Both the position numbers and the translations under genes were made by a program. A stretch of DNA of 64,000 nucleotides from Chersky-840 sp035604715. Lineage in GTDB: Bacteria > Actinomycetota > Acidimicrobiia > Acidimicrobiales > UBA8190. Under the pieces are notes generated by a model. It was not told where the DNA came from. It was given only the letters and a program-made list of their open reading frames with translations, and did not search any database. This document shows, piece by piece, positions 25,576-33,599 of this stretch. The DNA is taken from NCBI GenBank assembly GCA_963731665.1, contig CAVSWP010000002.1, positions 73,695 through 137,694 on the forward strand. The letters run 5' to 3'. Every line of letters begins with the position of its first letter. The stretch's first letter is position 1.

Positions 25576-25944
25576 GTGCCCATGCGTGAGGGGTGCAAGC
25601 ACTTTCAGAGCCGCTCGTACAACACCGGCGAGGTCGTGCGTTTCTGCGAGCTGGACCTGGCTCCCGAGGCGCCCTGGCGGTGTCCCGATGACTGCTCCTC
25701 GTACGCGCCCCGGTTGGCCGACGTGGGATGGCAGCACGGGAGCCTGGTCGAACCGGCCATCGAGGACGAGCCCGGCCCCGTTGGCCCCGACGTCGTGCGG
25801 CTGCTCGAGCAGGCATCCGATATCGTCGACGCCGTGGTGCCGCAGACGCTCGCCGAGGTGCAGAGGAGCGAGGGCACCAAGGGCCGTGGGCAAGGTCCGC
25901 CCGGGAGCGGTGGCAAGCGGCGGTGGCCGTGGCGGCGCCGATGA
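25576..25944 (+). CDS. Conserved cysteine-containing small protein in the suf locus
   Basis: A 122-residue protein, not recognised. The GTG at 25576 has GAGGAGG (25561-25567) 8 nt upstream. The N-terminal 45 residues hold four cysteines in the pattern C-x16-C-x13-C-x3-C ('CKHFQSRSY', 'FCELD', 'WRCPDDCSSY'), which could bind zinc or an iron-sulfur cluster. The remainder is acidic, then Gly/Lys/Arg-rich. Its position directly after sufB on the same strand suggests co-expression with iron-sulfur assembly. Metal binding is inference from the Cys spacing only. Confidence 0.7.
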   Translation: MPMREGCKHFQSRSYNTGEVVRFCELDLAPEAPWRCPDDCSSYAPRLADVGWQHGSLVEPAIEDEPGPVGPDVVRLLEQASDIVDAVVPQTLAEVQRSEGTKGRGQGPPGSGGKRRWPWRRR

Positions 25945-25950
25945 CGCCGG

Positions 25951-26820
25951 TCAGCGGCCCTTGAACTCAGGGGGACGCTTCTCCAGGAACGCCGTCATGG
26001 CTTCGACCAGATCGTCGGACGAGAGGAAGCCGGCGTTCCAGGTGGCCACGTAGTCCAGACCGTCGGCCACCGACTTGTCCTCACAGGCGCTGAGCACGGC
26101 CTTGGTTCCCTGCACCGCCAGCGGGGAGTTCGCGGCGATCTCGGCCGCCAGTCGGCGAGCCGCCGCCAGCGCCGCCTCGGCGTCGGGCAACACCTCGTTC
26201 ACCAGGCCGATCTCCTGGGCGCGTGCCGCCGAGATGTCCTTTCCGGTGAAAGCCAGCTCGGCCACGTGACCCTTGCCGATGATGCGCGGCAGCCGCTGCA
26301 GGCTGCCGAGGTCGGCCACGATGGCCACGCGGGTCTCGCGTACCGAGAAGACGGCGTCGGCACTGGCCACCCTGATGTCGCAGGCCGCGATGACGTCGAC
26401 CCCGCCCCCGATGCAGTAGCCGTGCACGGCGGCGATGACCGGCTTGGGGCACTGGGCCACCGAGGACACCGAGGCCTGCATGTCGAGGATGCCCTGGCGC
26501 GCCGCCACGGCCCTCGACGCCATGGAGGCTTGGCGGGTGTTGCCGTTGCCGGTTCCGCCTCCCGGTGACTCGCCCTCGGCGTCGGCGCCACCGGTGAGCA
26601 TCCCGGTCATGGCCTTGAGGTCGAGCCCCACGCTGAAGTGGGGCCCCCGCGCCGCGATGACGACAGCTCGCACGGCGCGGTCCGAGGACAGCTCACCCAT
26701 GGCCACCGGCAGGTCGGCCCAGAACTCCGGGCCCAGGGCGTTGCGGGCCTCGGCCCGGTCCAGCCACAGCGTGGCGACGTCGCCGTCGCGTTCGATGCAG
26801 AGCACGTCGGAATGGACCAT
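25951..26820 (-). CDS. Enoyl-CoA hydratase/isomerase family (crotonase)
   Basis: A 289-residue crotonase-fold enzyme. The oxyanion-hole segments are 'RGPHFSVGLDLKAM' and 'GYCIGGGVDVIAACDIRVAS'. 'VRETRVAIVADLGSLQRLPR' follows, where the usual catalytic Glu positions are partly replaced (Asp of 'ADLG' retained), a pattern seen in dienoyl-CoA isomerases. A Gly/Asn-rich insertion lies at about 85-105. The ATG at 26820 is preceded by TAATGT at 7 nt, so the transcript is probably leaderless. It sits head-to-head with sufD and interrupts the suf genes on the opposite strand; no connection with iron-sulfur assembly is evident. Fatty-acid or branched-acid degradation is the likely role. Confidence 0.87.
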   Translation of the reverse strand: MVHSDVLCIERDGDVATLWLDRAEARNALGPEFWADLPVAMGELSSDRAVRAVVIAARGPHFSVGLDLKAMTGMLTGGADAEGESPGGGTGNGNTRQASMASRAVAARQGILDMQASVSSVAQCPKPVIAAVHGYCIGGGVDVIAACDIRVASADAVFSVRETRVAIVADLGSLQRLPRIIGKGHVAELAFTGKDISAARAQEIGLVNEVLPDAEAALAAARRLAAEIAANSPLAVQGTKAVLSACEDKSVADGLDYVATWNAGFLSSDDLVEAMTAFLEKRPPEFKGR

Positions 26821-26827
26821 GGAGGCC

Positions 26828-26833
26828 ACATTA
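26828..26833 (-). promoter_or_regulatory. Leaderless -10 box (TAATGT) of the crotonase gene
   Basis: On the minus strand TAATGT ends 7 nt before the ATG at 26820, without any ribosome-binding site. Confidence 0.5.
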
Positions 26834-26963
26834 CGACCCGGGCTGCACAGGCCGGGTCGCAGGAGCGCAGGGCACCTGTCCCGACGTCTGACTCGTCGGA
26901 GGCGGTGACGTGCCCCGATAGGATGGCCGGGAGAAGTTGCCCGTCCTGGGCCCGCCCCTTCGA

Positions 26964-26970
26964 AAGAGGT
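26964..26970 (+). promoter_or_regulatory. Ribosome-binding site pointing to a CTG start of sufD
   Basis: AAGAGGT (one mismatch to AGGAGGT) lies 7 nt before CTG 26978. The only TTG nearby, at 26970, is out of frame, so CTG is the supported start. Confidence 0.5.
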
Positions 26971-26977
26971 TGACCCC

Positions 26978-28342
26978 CTGACCACGTTCACCGCCGACGC
27001 GTCCTCGGCACTGGGCGGTCCTGATTGGCTCATTCGGCGACGGGAGGATGCCTGGCAGCGATTCTCCGGCTCGGCCATGCCCACCGAGGCCGAGGAGGTA
27101 TGGCGCTACAGCGGCATCGACGCCTTCGACCTCGCCGGCTTTGCGCCGGCCCCCGCCGCCCGTCCGGCGCCGTCAGGCCCGGCGGTGGCGGTGGCCCGCC
27201 GGCTGGCCGACTCCCTCGGGCGGCGCGCCGGGCTCGTGGTCACGCTCAACGGCGTGATCGAGGTCATCGAGATCACGGGACCTGCTCCCGAGTCGCTGTC
27301 GGTGACCGGGGCGCGCGCCTCGGCGCCCGGCGCACCGGGTCCTGAGCATCTGGGTTCTCTGGCACCCGGGCGAGACGCCTTCGGTGAGTTGCACGATGCC
27401 TTCGTGGCCGACGTGGTGCTCGTGGGCGTGGCCCGGAAAGCCGTCGTGGTCGATCCGGTCGTCGTCGTGCACGTGGTCGATCCCGGCGCGGCGACGGCAC
27501 TGGGATTGGCGGTGTTCCCCCACACGCTCGTGGAGTTGGGCACATCAGCCGAGGCCGGGATCATCGAGCTGGTCGCCCCGGGAGTCGTCGGCGCGGAGCT
27601 CCCGGCCGGTGAGGGACCCGATCCCACGCCGCTGGCCTCGCTCGTGGTCCCGGTGACGGAGCTGCACGTCGCCGACGACGCCCGTCTCCGCTACGCCAAC
27701 TTGCAGGTCCTCGGCCAAGGTTCGACATCGCTCGCGGTCCAGGCGAGCCGGGTGGGGCGTGACGCCACCTTGCAGTCGTTCACGGCGGGACTGGGGGGAC
27801 GCTACGCCCGGGTCCGCACCGACTCCGACCTCGTGGGCCAAGCCGGTCGCACGGCGCTGCTGGCCGCCTACCTGGGGACGGGCGAGCAGGTCCACGACTT
27901 CCGGACCCTGCAGGATCATCACGCCCCCCGGACCGAGAGCCAGCTGCTGTTCAAAGGGGCGGTGGCCGACACGGCCCGTTCCGTCTACAGCGGCATGATC
28001 CGGATCCGCAAGGGGGCGCGCGGCGCCAATGCCCGCCAGACCAACCACAACCTCGTGCTCTCCGAGGGGGCCCATGCCGACTCGGTGCCCAACCTGGACA
28101 TCGACGAGAACGACGTGCGGTGCAGCCACGCCTCGACGGTTGGCCCCATCGACGAGGACCAGCGCTACTACCTCGAGACGCGGGGGATCGAACCCGCCAT
28201 GGCCGAACGCCTCATCGTCCTGGGCTTCTTCTCCGACCTGGCCGCCCGGGCTCCGTTCCCCGGGGTGGGCCGGTGGGTGGAGGACGCCGTGGCGAGGCGG
28301 CTGGCTGGCCGCCTCTTCGACGACGAGGACGACGATGGGTGA
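26978..28342 (+). CDS. sufD: Fe-S cluster assembly protein SufD
   Basis: A 454-residue SufD, the SufB paralogue that completes the SufBC2D scaffold. The C-terminal half carries the typical core: 'LLAAYLGTGEQVHDFRT', 'HHAPRTESQLLFKGAV', 'GMIRIRKGARGANARQTNHN', 'SEGAHADSVPNLDIDENDVR' and 'CSHASTVGPIDEDQRYYL'. The N-terminal 'DWLIRRREDAWQRF' and 'PTEAEEVWRYS' match conserved SufD residues and lie upstream of the first ATG (27077). Translation must therefore begin earlier, at CTG 26978, which has a good ribosome-binding site. Its stop overlaps the Rieske gene start. It works with the SufB and SufC proteins encoded nearby. Confidence 0.93.
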   Translation: MTTFTADASSALGGPDWLIRRREDAWQRFSGSAMPTEAEEVWRYSGIDAFDLAGFAPAPAARPAPSGPAVAVARRLADSLGRRAGLVVTLNGVIEVIEITGPAPESLSVTGARASAPGAPGPEHLGSLAPGRDAFGELHDAFVADVVLVGVARKAVVVDPVVVVHVVDPGAATALGLAVFPHTLVELGTSAEAGIIELVAPGVVGAELPAGEGPDPTPLASLVVPVTELHVADDARLRYANLQVLGQGSTSLAVQASRVGRDATLQSFTAGLGGRYARVRTDSDLVGQAGRTALLAAYLGTGEQVHDFRTLQDHHAPRTESQLLFKGAVADTARSVYSGMIRIRKGARGANARQTNHNLVLSEGAHADSVPNLDIDENDVRCSHASTVGPIDEDQRYYLETRGIEPAMAERLIVLGFFSDLAARAPFPGVGRWVEDAVARRLAGRLFDDEDDDG

Positions 28343-28652
28343 GGTGGTGCGCCTGTGCGGGCGCGACGACCTCTCGTCGGGGACGGCGCGGCGCTTCGAC
28401 GTGGGCACCCACCGGATCGCTCTGGTGCGCATCGAGGACGACTTCTACGCGATCGGTGACCGGTGCAGCCACGAGGACTACTCCCTGTCCGAAGGCGAGG
28501 TCCTGGCCGAGGCGTGTGAGATCGAGTGTTGGAAGCACGGATCGATGTTCGACCTGCGAAGCGGGGAGCCGACATCGTTGCCGGCAACCAAGGCCGTTCC
28601 CGTCTACCCGATCAAGGTCGAGGGGGACGACGTCTTGGTGGAGCTCCCGTGA
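28335..28652 (+). CDS. Rieske [2Fe-2S] ferredoxin of the suf operon
   Basis: A 105-residue Rieske protein of the non-heme-iron-oxygenase ferredoxin type. The cluster ligands are C-x-H in 'CSHEDYSL' and C-x2-H in 'CWKHGSMFDL', 16 residues apart; the Cys/His pairs are complete. There is no membrane anchor, so it is soluble and cytosolic. It overlaps sufD by 8 nt at its start and sufC by 4 nt (GTGA) at its end, so it is an integral part of the sufD-Rieske-sufC unit. Rieske proteins in actinobacterial and archaeal suf operons are known but their role is unclear; an electron donor during cluster assembly is one idea. Confidence 0.93.
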   Translation: MGEVVRLCGRDDLSSGTARRFDVGTHRIALVRIEDDFYAIGDRCSHEDYSLSEGEVLAEACEIECWKHGSMFDLRSGEPTSLPATKAVPVYPIKVEGDDVLVELP

Positions 28653-29440
28653 ACGGTCGCGCCCACGAGCTGGCGGTGCACGGGCTGCGGGCCGGCGTCG
28701 CCGGCCTCGAAGTGCTCACCGGGGTCGATCTGGTGGTGCGAAGCGGCGAGGTTCACGCCGTCATGGGTCCCAACGGATCGGGCAAGAGCACCCTGGCCCA
28801 TGTCCTCATGGGCAAGCCCGGCTACCAGGTCCTGGGGGGCAGCGTGAGCCTCGACGGCCGGGACCTGCTTCCCCTGCCCCCGTTCGAACGAGCCCGGCTG
28901 GGGTTGTTCCTCGCCCCCCAGGACCCCACCGAGGTGCCCGGGGTCGGGTTGCACCGGTCGCTGACCGAAGCCCTCGTGGGGCGAGGGATCAGCCCCGACG
29001 ACGCCGCAGGGTCGCTGGCCACGCGGGCCCTGGCCGAAGCCCAACGGGTGGGGCTCGAGGCGCGCCTGCTCGAGCGTCCCCTCAACGTCGACCTGTCGGG
29101 GGGCGAGCGTAAGCGCAGCGAGACCCTGCAGATGGCGATCTTGCGTCCGAGCATCGCGGTGCTCGACGAGCTCGACTCGGGCATAGACATCGACGGCTTG
29201 CGCGACGTGGCGCACCGGGTCCGAGCCGCCGTGGAGGAATGGGGCCTCGGGGTGTTGGCCATCACCCACTACCGTCGCCTGCTGTCGGTGTTGGAGCCCG
29301 ACGTCGTGCACGTGCTGGTGCGCGGTCGCATCGTGGCCAGCGGTGGGCCCGAGCTGGCCGAGGAGCTCGAACGCACGGGCTACAGCGCTTTCGAAACCGC
29401 GGCGCGCCAACGCGACACACAGGGCAGCGGCCAACACTGA
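28649..29440 (+). CDS. sufC: Fe-S assembly ATPase SufC (first copy)
   Basis: A 263-residue ABC-type ATPase that drives conformational change of the SufB-SufD scaffold. Visible are Walker A 'GPNGSGKST', the SufC Q-loop 'FLAPQDPTEVPGV', signature 'LSGGERKRSETLQMA', Walker B and D-loop 'VLDELDSGIDIDGL', and the switch His in 'AITHYRR'. It starts at GTG 28649, overlapping the Rieske stop. A second, more canonical SufC is encoded at 34898-35641. This copy, linked to sufD, differs slightly in the Q-loop and D-loop (usual forms are FQYPxEIPGV and DETDSGLDID) but keeps every catalytic residue. Confidence 0.92.
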   Translation: MNGRAHELAVHGLRAGVAGLEVLTGVDLVVRSGEVHAVMGPNGSGKSTLAHVLMGKPGYQVLGGSVSLDGRDLLPLPPFERARLGLFLAPQDPTEVPGVGLHRSLTEALVGRGISPDDAAGSLATRALAEAQRVGLEARLLERPLNVDLSGGERKRSETLQMAILRPSIAVLDELDSGIDIDGLRDVAHRVRAAVEEWGLGVLAITHYRRLLSVLEPDVVHVLVRGRIVASGGPELAEELERTGYSAFETAARQRDTQGSGQH

Positions 29441-29509
29441 TTCGTCGGTGGTTAGGGCCGGCGATACGATGACCGGCGCGACGGTGGGGACCGTCGGAGG
29501 AGGCCGCCG

Positions 29510-30691
29510 GTGCGTTTCTTCAGCTTCCACCTCATGCCGTATTCGGGTCTTCCTCCTGAATACGACGGCCCCGCCTGGGTGACCTGCCCCAACGAGCTCT
29601 TCGAGCCTCGCTTGGGCGGAGAGCTCTACAACCGGTACATCGACGAACTGCTGTACGCCGAGGAGCTCGGCTTCGACGGCGTATGCGTCAACGAACACCA
29701 TCAGAACGCCTACGGCCTCATGCCGTCCCCCAACCTGATCGCCTCCATCCTCGCCCGCCTGACCTCGCGGGTGAGCATCGCCGTGGTGGGCAACGCCCTG
29801 CCGCTGTACGACCCCCCGACCCGAGTGGCCGAGGAGTTCGCCATGATCGACTGCATCAGCGGGGGACGGCTCATCGCCGGCATGGTCGTCGGGGGCGGGC
29901 CCGAGTACTACTCGTTCTCCTTGAACCCGGCCCACGCGCGGGAGCGCTTCGCCGAGGCGCACGACCTGATCCTCAAAGTGTGGACCGAGCCGGGGCCCTT
30001 CGAGTTCATCGGCAAGCACTACAAGCTGCGCTATGTGAACTCCTGGCCCCGACCCATCCAACAGCCGCATCCCGAGATCTGGATCCCCGGTGTGGGCTCT
30101 CTCGAGACGCTCGAGTTCGTGGCCAAGCACCACTACGCCTACATGGGGATCCCCTACTTCCACATCAGCGTGTTCGAGCGCATGTTCGCCATGATGCGCG
30201 AGGCGTGCCAGAGAGAGGGGTACGAGGCCGATCCCCTGCAGCTGGGCTGGCTCGTCCCCATCTTCGTGGCGGAGACCGATGCCGAGGCGCGTCGGCGCTA
30301 CGAAGAGCACTTCTGGTACTTCGTCCGCCGCCTGTTGCCGGGCATCAACATCTCGCCCCCGGGCTACACCTCGGTGCGCTCGGCGGAGAACATCATGAAG
30401 AACGCCGGCACCTTCGCCCTCAACCTCGAAACCTGGGACCAGGTCGTCGAAGGCCAGTACGCCATCGTGGGCTCCCCCGAGACGGTGACCGAGCTGCTCG
30501 GCACCCACGTCGAGCGGCTGGGGGTGGGCAACCTTCTGGGACTGTTCCAGCTGGGCACCTTGCCCGGCGCCGAGGTCCGCCGGAACCTCGAGCTCTTTGC
30601 CACCGAGGTCATGCCGAAGCTGCAGGCCCGTTTCTCGGGAGCGGCGTCGCCCGGCGCCGATCGACACGCCCCGGTGGTGGCCCCGTCGTGA
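29510..30691 (+). CDS. LLM class flavin-dependent oxidoreductase
   Basis: A 393-residue luciferase-like enzyme. Typical segments are 'RFFSFHLMPYSGLPPEY', 'YAEELGFDGVCVNEHHQNAY', 'ARLTSRVSIAVVGNALPLYD' and 'EEFAMIDCISGGRLIAGMV'. The 'NEHHQNAYG' stretch resembles alkanal-monooxygenase-type members. The GTG start lies after GGAGGAGG. Its stop overlaps the GTG of the next gene, an alpha/beta hydrolase. A paired LLM monooxygenase and hydrolase commonly act on the same ring or ester substrate (oxygenation followed by hydrolysis); here that is inference. Cofactor FMN or F420 undecided. Confidence 0.86.
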   Translation: MRFFSFHLMPYSGLPPEYDGPAWVTCPNELFEPRLGGELYNRYIDELLYAEELGFDGVCVNEHHQNAYGLMPSPNLIASILARLTSRVSIAVVGNALPLYDPPTRVAEEFAMIDCISGGRLIAGMVVGGGPEYYSFSLNPAHARERFAEAHDLILKVWTEPGPFEFIGKHYKLRYVNSWPRPIQQPHPEIWIPGVGSLETLEFVAKHHYAYMGIPYFHISVFERMFAMMREACQREGYEADPLQLGWLVPIFVAETDAEARRRYEEHFWYFVRRLLPGINISPPGYTSVRSAENIMKNAGTFALNLETWDQVVEGQYAIVGSPETVTELLGTHVERLGVGNLLGLFQLGTLPGAEVRRNLELFATEVMPKLQARFSGAASPGADRHAPVVAPS

Positions 30692-31501
30692 CGCCTCTTG
30701 TGCGCAGGACGATCGACACCCACGTCGGCGCCGTCGAGGTCTACGTCGGCGGCCAGGGTGGGCCGGCTCCGCTGGTGTACCTCCACTCCGCCCAGGGCGA
30801 GGGGCCCGGCATGGCCCTGCTCGAGGAGCTGGCCCAGACGCGCCGGGTGGTGGCCCCGCAGTTCCCCGGCTTCGGGTCCTCCGAGGGGCTGCAGGACATC
30901 GACGACATCGAGGACGCCGCCTTCCATCTCTTGGACGTCCTCGACCGGTTGGACCTCCCCCGCTGTGACCTGGTGGGCGCGTCGCTGGGGGGATGGATGG
31001 CGGCCGAGCTGGCCGTGCGGTGGCCGGAGCGCGTGCGGCGGATGGTGCTGGTGAACCCGGTGGGCCTGTACGTGGAGGGCGCCCCCATCACCGAGATCTT
31101 CGGCCGAGCGCTGTCGGAGCTGGCCGAGGAGCTCTTCGCCGATCCTGAGTATCCCATCGCCCAGCTGATGCGGGCCATGGACGGCATGGAAGCCGATCCG
31201 TCGCAGATCCCCTTCGAGCTGGTGCGGCCCATTCTCCAGGCTCAGGCGGCCACGGCCAAGGTGGGGTGGAAACCCTATCTGCACGACCCCAAGCTCCAGG
31301 GCCGTCTGCAGCGCGTCACGGCGCCCACAATGCTCGTGCACGCCCGCCAGGACGGCATCGTCCCCCGGGCACATGCCGAGGCGTACGCGTCGGCCATACC
31401 CGACGCCACTCGTCGTCGACCTCGACGACGCCGCGCACATGGCGGCACTCGAGCGGCCCGAAGAGGTGGCCAAGCTCGTGCTCGAACACCTGGGGGCCTG
31501 A
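30688..31501 (+). pseudogene. Alpha/beta hydrolase, frameshifted near the catalytic His
   Basis: About 240 codons read cleanly as an alpha/beta hydrolase: 'PLVYLHSAQGEGPGMALLEE', the nucleophile elbow 'DLVGASLGGWMAAELAVRW' with Ser in G-A-S-L-G, and the acid in 'MLVHARQDGIVP'. After 'ASAIPDA' (about 31408) the frame is lost. The expected continuation 'LVVDLDDAAHMAALERPEEV', which contains the catalytic His, is found one base further on and ends at TGA 31499-31501. The zero frame stays open by chance and runs into the LCP gene, which creates a false 1104-residue fusion. The GTG start overlaps the LLM stop. Sequence error or genuine decay; I favour error. Confidence 0.82.
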
Positions 31502-31515
31502 CTCCGACACCCGGT

Positions 31516-31533
31516 GTCCCCGAAAAAGGGGAC
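31516..31533 (+). terminator. Short hairpin between hydrolase and LCP gene
   Basis: GTCCCC-GAAAAA-GGGGAC is a 6-bp perfect GC-rich stem with a 6-nt loop, 15 bp after the hydrolase stop and with no following U-run. It may separate the LLM-hydrolase transcript from the LCP gene. Confidence 0.3.
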
Positions 31534-31564
31534 GGCGCGCCCTGGTGGCCGCGGGCGCCGCTGC

Positions 31565-31570
31565 TACCGT
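31565..31570 (+). promoter_or_regulatory. Leaderless -10 box (TACCGT) of the LCP gene
   Basis: TACCGT ends 8 nt before the ATG at 31579; no ribosome-binding site lies between them. Confidence 0.45.
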
Positions 31571-31578
31571 TTTGCGTC

Positions 31579-32997
31579 ATGGCCCGCCGTCCTCCTCGCG
31601 GCACGGTCGCGGGTCGCAGCAAGCTCATCGGCCACGCGCGCCTGGACCCGGTGCCGGGCTCCTTGCCGAGCGACCGTCCCGGTGACCGCATCGGCCTCGA
31701 GCGCCTCGGCGAGCTCTCCGGTCCTCCTCCCACCGAGATTCCCACCGAGACCGCCCCGCCCCCGATCGAAGCCCCGCCCGAGACGCCCGACGGCGCACCG
31801 GGTGTCGCCCCGCCGCCGGCGGTACGGCCGCCTGGCCGCCGCCGGCGCAAGGCCGGGGAGCGAGTGATCCGGTGGGCGGTCGTGATCGTGGCCGTCGTGC
31901 TCCTCGGCGCGGGTTCGGTGTACGGATACCTGTGGTGGCGCCTGGGCCAGATCAAGTCGATCAAGTGCTCGGCCTGCGCGGCTGTCGCAGCGGGTGCCCC
32001 CTACAACGTGCTCATCGTGGGATCGGACTCCCGGGCCGGGGACACCGGTGCGGCTGCCCAGGCTTTCGGCTCCGCATCGCAGGTGGCCGGTCAGCGCAGC
32101 GACACCATCAAGATCCTTCATATCGACCCCGCCACCGACAGCGCCAAGCTCCTGTCGATCCCCAGGGACACCTACGTGGCGTTGTCGGGGATGCCGTCGA
32201 ACACCGGGCTGGCCACCGACAACAAGATCAACACCGCCTTCAACAGCGGGCCCATACCGCTGATCGAGACCATCCAGAACACCTTCGGCATCCCGATCAA
32301 CCACTTCGTGATCACCAGCTTCAGCGGGGTGATCGATCTGGTCAACGCCGTGGGCGGCATCAATCTCGACTTTCCCTATCCCGTGCGCGACAACGACCAG
32401 GGGAACAACAACTCGGGGCTGTCGATCACCCACTCGGGGTGTCAAGCCCTGAACGGCACCATGGCCCTCGCCCTGGCCCGCTCGCGCTACTACGAGTACG
32501 AGGTGCGACCCGGAGTCTGGTACTACGACAGCAGCAGCGACCTGGGGCGGATCCAACGCCAGAACGCCATCATCGAGGCGGTGATCGACAAGGCCAAGTC
32601 GAGCTACAACCCGCTCAGGGTCAACGCCTTCTTGAGCTCGATCGTCCACGACATCACCAAGGACGACGGCATGTCGATCAGCATGATGATCTCGTTGGCT
32701 CAGCGCTACCACGCCTTCTCCGGCTCCGCCCTGCAAACGTTCACCTTGCCGACCCTGGGCGCGACCAACAGCGCCGGTGACGTGGAGGTGGTGCAGGAGC
32801 CCGCCGCCCAACAGATGATCTCCAGCTTTCTGGGCACGTCTCCGAAGACGGCGGTGACGCCACCTCTGGACGCCTACGGGTCTCCGATCCCCGTGCCGAG
32901 CACCTCCACCACCGTGCCGACGAGCCAGACCGGGGGAGCAACCAGCCCCACCACCACGGTGCCGGGCACCGGGCCCTTCAATCCCACGCCCTGCTGA
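31579..32997 (+). CDS. LytR-CpsA-Psr (LCP) family cell-wall glycopolymer ligase
   Basis: A 472-residue single-pass membrane protein. A cytoplasmic Pro/Arg-rich region (1-95) is followed by one membrane segment ('VVIVAVVLLGAGSVYGYLWW', about 100-118) and an extracytoplasmic LCP domain. LCP hallmarks are 'NVLIVGSDSRAG', 'RSDTIKILHID', 'LLSIPRDTYV', 'KINTAFNSG', 'FSGVIDLVNAVGGI' and 'ALALARSRYYEYE', with the Arg and Asp residues that hold the polyprenyl pyrophosphate. The C terminus is a Pro/Thr-rich tail. These enzymes attach polymers such as arabinogalactan, teichoic acid or capsule to peptidoglycan. A TACCGT box lies 8 nt before the ATG. It converges on sufU, leaving 14 bp between stops. Confidence 0.9.
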   Translation: MARRPPRGTVAGRSKLIGHARLDPVPGSLPSDRPGDRIGLERLGELSGPPPTEIPTETAPPPIEAPPETPDGAPGVAPPPAVRPPGRRRRKAGERVIRWAVVIVAVVLLGAGSVYGYLWWRLGQIKSIKCSACAAVAAGAPYNVLIVGSDSRAGDTGAAAQAFGSASQVAGQRSDTIKILHIDPATDSAKLLSIPRDTYVALSGMPSNTGLATDNKINTAFNSGPIPLIETIQNTFGIPINHFVITSFSGVIDLVNAVGGINLDFPYPVRDNDQGNNNSGLSITHSGCQALNGTMALALARSRYYEYEVRPGVWYYDSSSDLGRIQRQNAIIEAVIDKAKSSYNPLRVNAFLSSIVHDITKDDGMSISMMISLAQRYHAFSGSALQTFTLPTLGATNSAGDVEVVQEPAAQQMISSFLGTSPKTAVTPPLDAYGSPIPVPSTSTTVPTSQTGGATSPTTTVPGTGPFNPTPC

Positions 32998-33011
32998 GCC
33001 AGGTCGCCGCC

Positions 33012-33536
33012 CTACGCCTCGCGGGCGACACCCTCCTCGGCTTCGTCGAGGCCCTGGGCCAGGGTGTTCCAGGAAAGGGTGGCGCACTTGATGCGAACGG
33101 GGAACTTGACCACCCCTTGCAGGGCGGCGAGCTCGCCCAGGGACTCGGGATCGGCCGCCACCTCGTCAAAGCCGTCGTCCGCCGATCCATTGCTCGTCAC
33201 CGAGCTGTCGGGACCGTCGCCGAGGCGAGCTTCGTGGACCGACATCATCGCCTTGAACGTGCGGATGAGGCGACGCGCCTCGGCCACGGTCTTGCCCTTC
33301 ACGGCGGCCGACATGAGCGACGCCGAGGACTGGCTGATGGAACAGCCCTGGCCGGCGAAGCGGATGTCGTTGACGGTGCCCTCCTGCACCTGCACGTAGA
33401 CGACCACCTCGTCGCCACACAACGGGTTGAACCCCTCGACACGTTGGGCCGGGGGCGCCGGCAGCTCCCCGCGGTTGCGGGGGCTGCGGTAGTGGTCGAG
33501 GATGATCTCGCGGTAGAGGTCTTCCAGACCTGTCAT
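33012..33536 (-). CDS. sufU: Fe-S cluster assembly protein / sulfur acceptor SufU
   Basis: A 174-residue SufU, the zinc-containing sulfur acceptor that takes persulfide sulfur from SufS. The three cysteines and one Asp that bind zinc are visible: 'NPLCGDEV', 'GQGCSISQSS' and 'RIKCATLSW'. The SufU-specific insertion before the last Cys is present and lengthened by a Ser/Asp-rich stretch ('DGPDSSVTSNGSADDGFDE'), which explains the extra length over the usual 140-150 residues. It lies 63 bp downstream of sufS on the same strand, the standard partner arrangement. Confidence 0.93.
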   Translation of the reverse strand: MTGLEDLYREIILDHYRSPRNRGELPAPPAQRVEGFNPLCGDEVVVYVQVQEGTVNDIRFAGQGCSISQSSASLMSAAVKGKTVAEARRLIRTFKAMMSVHEARLGDGPDSSVTSNGSADDGFDEVAADPESLGELAALQGVVKFPVRIKCATLSWNTLAQGLDEAEEGVAREA

Positions 33537-33599
33537 GTTCTCCTCGTCATTGGGACACGATCGGCGGCCGCTGGCCGGCGGCCATCTGGTGTTGCTGCA

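Noticed and set aside
29683..32997. An open frame of 1104 codons that would fuse an LLM shadow, the alpha/beta hydrolase and the LCP protein.
   Set aside because: It is three separate units joined by chance: the first part is out of frame with the real LLM gene, the hydrolase has its own GTG and a frameshift near 31408, and the LCP gene has its own promoter box and ATG at 31579.
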